Positions 61,915 to 64,000 of a stretch of 64,000 nt of DNA are shown here, in pieces. Made by a program: the position numbers and the translations under genes. Origin of the DNA: Caprimulgus europaeus (Eukaryota > Chordata > Aves > Caprimulgiformes > Caprimulgidae); contig OU015550.1 of NCBI GenBank assembly GCA_907165065.1, positions 6,359,501 through 6,423,500 on the forward strand. The letters are read 5' to 3'. Below the pieces are notes generated by a model that saw only the letters and a list, made by a program, of their open reading frames with translations, had not been told where the DNA came from and ran no database searches. Position 1 is the stretch's first letter. Each line of letters begins with the position of its first letter.

Positions 61915-62300
61915 CAGGGCCTCATTAAAGGCTGTCATCGTGCTAATTAGGTAGGTTTCATACTTAATAATGGGGAACTATTTCATGGCAGTTTCATGAA
62001 AAAAAAAAAAAAAAAAGAGGAGAAAAAGCCATTTTCATTTCAGGAGAAGTCCCTGGAGAAGTGAAAGGGTAATTGACAAACCCTACCCTGAGCTATTAGC
62101 AGATCCTGCTCTGGAGACTAAATTAGGCAGGATGTCTGGCTTGGCTGATATTCTTTATTATCTGAATGCCTCTTAAAGAATATTTACTAAATACTTTTTT
62201 CTCTCAAGAACTTTGAGATCCAGCTACATTCACTTGCAATTTTCAAGTGGCTGTTTGAAGCCGAGGTCACGCTGAATTTGTCACTGCAAACACCCCAGAA
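61915..62300. promoter_or_regulatory. Candidate conserved non-coding element around a poly-A run
   Basis: AT-rich block with CGTGCTAATTAGGTAGG near 61940 and CTTAATAATGG near 61962. It is interrupted by an uninterrupted run of about 18 A at 61999-62016, then continues with high-complexity sequence to about 62300. The poly-A could be a retroposon tail or simple slippage; no element body is recognised upstream of it. Function inferred. Confidence 0.28.
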
Positions 62301-64000
62301 AATCCGATTTCAGTGCAAAACAGAGGCAGAGAGAAGGTAAATCCAGCTGAAACTCCTGGCTGTTTGCTCGGCTGCCTGTGCACAGGGCCCTGCAGGGATC
62401 TGCTCCTTCAGAAAAAGAAGAAATTAAGTGAATGCCCCCACGTCTCCTGGGGCCAGAGCTCGTCCTGGTCCCCAGAGCTGAACCCTCGCCTGGTCGGACG
62501 CTGCAGGTGGGAGCGGCGGGAGCCGGGGGGTGCAGGGACCCCACACGGGCTCTGACCCCACCAGCGCCGGCTCTGATCCCGTTCCCAGGGACTTGGGTGG
62601 GAGCAGGGATGGGCTCAGCAGCGCTGGCTGTGGCACCAGCAGTTATTTTGGGTGGGAAAGGAACACGTGGGCAGCAGCTGGGCCAAGCTCTGCCCTTTCC
62701 ATGAAACCAGGAACAATGGGGTTTCCTCGGAGCAGGACGGCAAAGGCTGGGTGCAGCAGCTCCAGGGGCCAGCGGGCACGGGCAGGATGATCCCGTGGGA
62801 GCATGTGGGGCCAGAAGGGCTCGTTCTCAAGAGAAACTGCCCATTGGCTCCTCGTGAGACCCCGACGATGGGGGAGCAGCACCTGGGGGGGATCCAGCAG
62901 TTCCAAGGGACCACGAGTGCTGGCAGAGTGGGTTCGAGTTCATACAGCCCCAGGCCACGCGGGCTCTGCAGGGCGCTGGAGGTGTGGGCTGGGCAGGAGG
63001 AAACAGGGACAAATCCCTGAGAGCTGCTTTTCCCACGGAGGGGGTTCCCAAAGTGCATCCTGGGCTCCAGATCTCCCCATGTCCTGCACAAATACATCCT
63101 GTTTCCTGCATAATACATGGCCTTGGAGAGGGAACCACCTGCAGACCTGTACCTTCACCATGTGGCCATGGCCGTGTCCCTGCCCTGCTCAGCCTGGCCC
63201 TTGCCTGCTGCCCACCACACTCATCACAGCTGTGGGTGATGCTCAGTGATGGGGTTAAAAAGCCCCTGGTGTGGGTGCTCAGCTCCCCAGAGCCTCTCCC
63301 CATCCAGCACGGTGCCCCTCTCTCTGTGGGGCTCAGCCTTCCACGCCAGCAGGTACGGTGGGGATGGGGGTGTCATAGGGCAATGTCATTGTGCACCCCA
63401 GTGCTGTGCCAGCCTGGCTGTGGGCTGAGCCCCTGGGGTTGTGCCTGGGTGGTGGGGAAGCCCTGGGGTGAGGTTGTGATCTCCAGGGAGAGAGGCTGGT
63501 GCAGGGAAAGCTGTTGTGCTGCTGCTCCTGGAAAGCTCTTTCTCCTCTTTGCTGACCCAATGGGGAGGTTGGTGGGAGCTGGGAGGGTGCATCTGTGACA
63601 AACAGGATGAGCTCCTGATAATGGAGGAGGAAAACAAAATGCTTTAGAAACAACCTTTTGGTGTTCAGAGAAATGAAGAAGGGGGAAAAACAACGACACT
63701 TAAAGCCTGTGAGGAGGAAAAACAAAAGCTTGCTTGCAACTCAGGTTCCTGAAAACGTGCTGAGTGTGGCTTTCAGATGCTGACCCACTCCTCTCCTTGT
63801 ATGGGCAGAAGCAGGGCCTGTCCTGTGCCTATATTTAATTTGCAAGGGGAAAAAAAAAATTCTCCCTCCATGCCTCTGCTCCCCTGGCCTGGCTGTGCTG
63901 GGAGCTCACACCAGGAACAGAACTGCATGCTTAAAACAAATAATCCTGCTGCTGGCACACAAGCCCTCCCTGCCCTGGGAGTGAGCAGAACAGGTTTTTG
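62301..64000. other. GC-rich intergenic DNA to window end, no gene recognised
   Basis: Open frames on both strands without recognisable products. A tRNA-like pair of motifs at 62921-62941 does not have tRNA spacing. No splice-bounded coding exon could be supported. Confidence 0.5.

Noticed and set aside
62921..62941. tRNA-like A-box (TGGCAGAGTGG) and B-box (GGTTCGAGTTC)
   Set aside because: The two motifs are directly adjacent instead of some 30-60 bp apart, and no acceptor or anticodon stem can be drawn.

Overview
The window is vertebrate, most probably avian, genomic DNA carrying one recognisable gene: RAP1A, a Ras-family small GTPase, complete on the + strand from a CpG-island promoter near 14.5-15.8 kb to a poly(A) site near 50.0 kb. 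The bird (or at least sauropsid) assignment rests on a CR1 LINE 3' end at 4128-4265, on a compact gene (about 35 kb, shorter than my recollection of the mammalian locus), and on sparse interspersed repeats. The species cannot be named from the sequence alone.

Layout. 1-14.4 kb: no recognisable gene; mixed GC-rich and AT-rich DNA with one CR1 fragment, small tandem duplications and AT-rich islands that read like conserved regulatory DNA (strongest at 4.79-5.05 and 11.27-11.85 kb). 14.47-15.83 kb: CpG island with the probable non-coding exon 1 (donor at 15026/15027). 15.0-31.4 kb: large intron 1, with several candidate regulatory clusters and a small minisatellite. 31421-31490: second non-coding exon. 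35061-35144, 38018-38086, 39236-39292, 40516-40656, 44659-44802 and 47344-47459: six coding exons, all with GT-AG splice sites, giving a 184-residue protein. 49295 to about 50015: spliced 3' UTR exon. 50.0-64.0 kb: no recognisable coding exon; GC-rich DNA with two adjacent minisatellite arrays (54.8-55.3 kb) and several AT-rich islands.

The reconstructed protein has every G-motif (P-loop, switch I with K31, DTAG-T61, NKCD, SAK), a lysine-rich tail and the CLLL prenylation box that separates RAP1A from RAP1B. The most interesting gene-level observations are: two overlapping upstream ORFs created by exon 2; a Thr in place of the Ser180 phosphorylation site known in mammals; a stop codon only 29 nt before the last exon junction; and a possible alternative last exon in intron 7 that would remove the CAAX tail. 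I found no evidence of a previously undescribed biological system. The long ORFs in the GC-rich flanks look like chance open frames.
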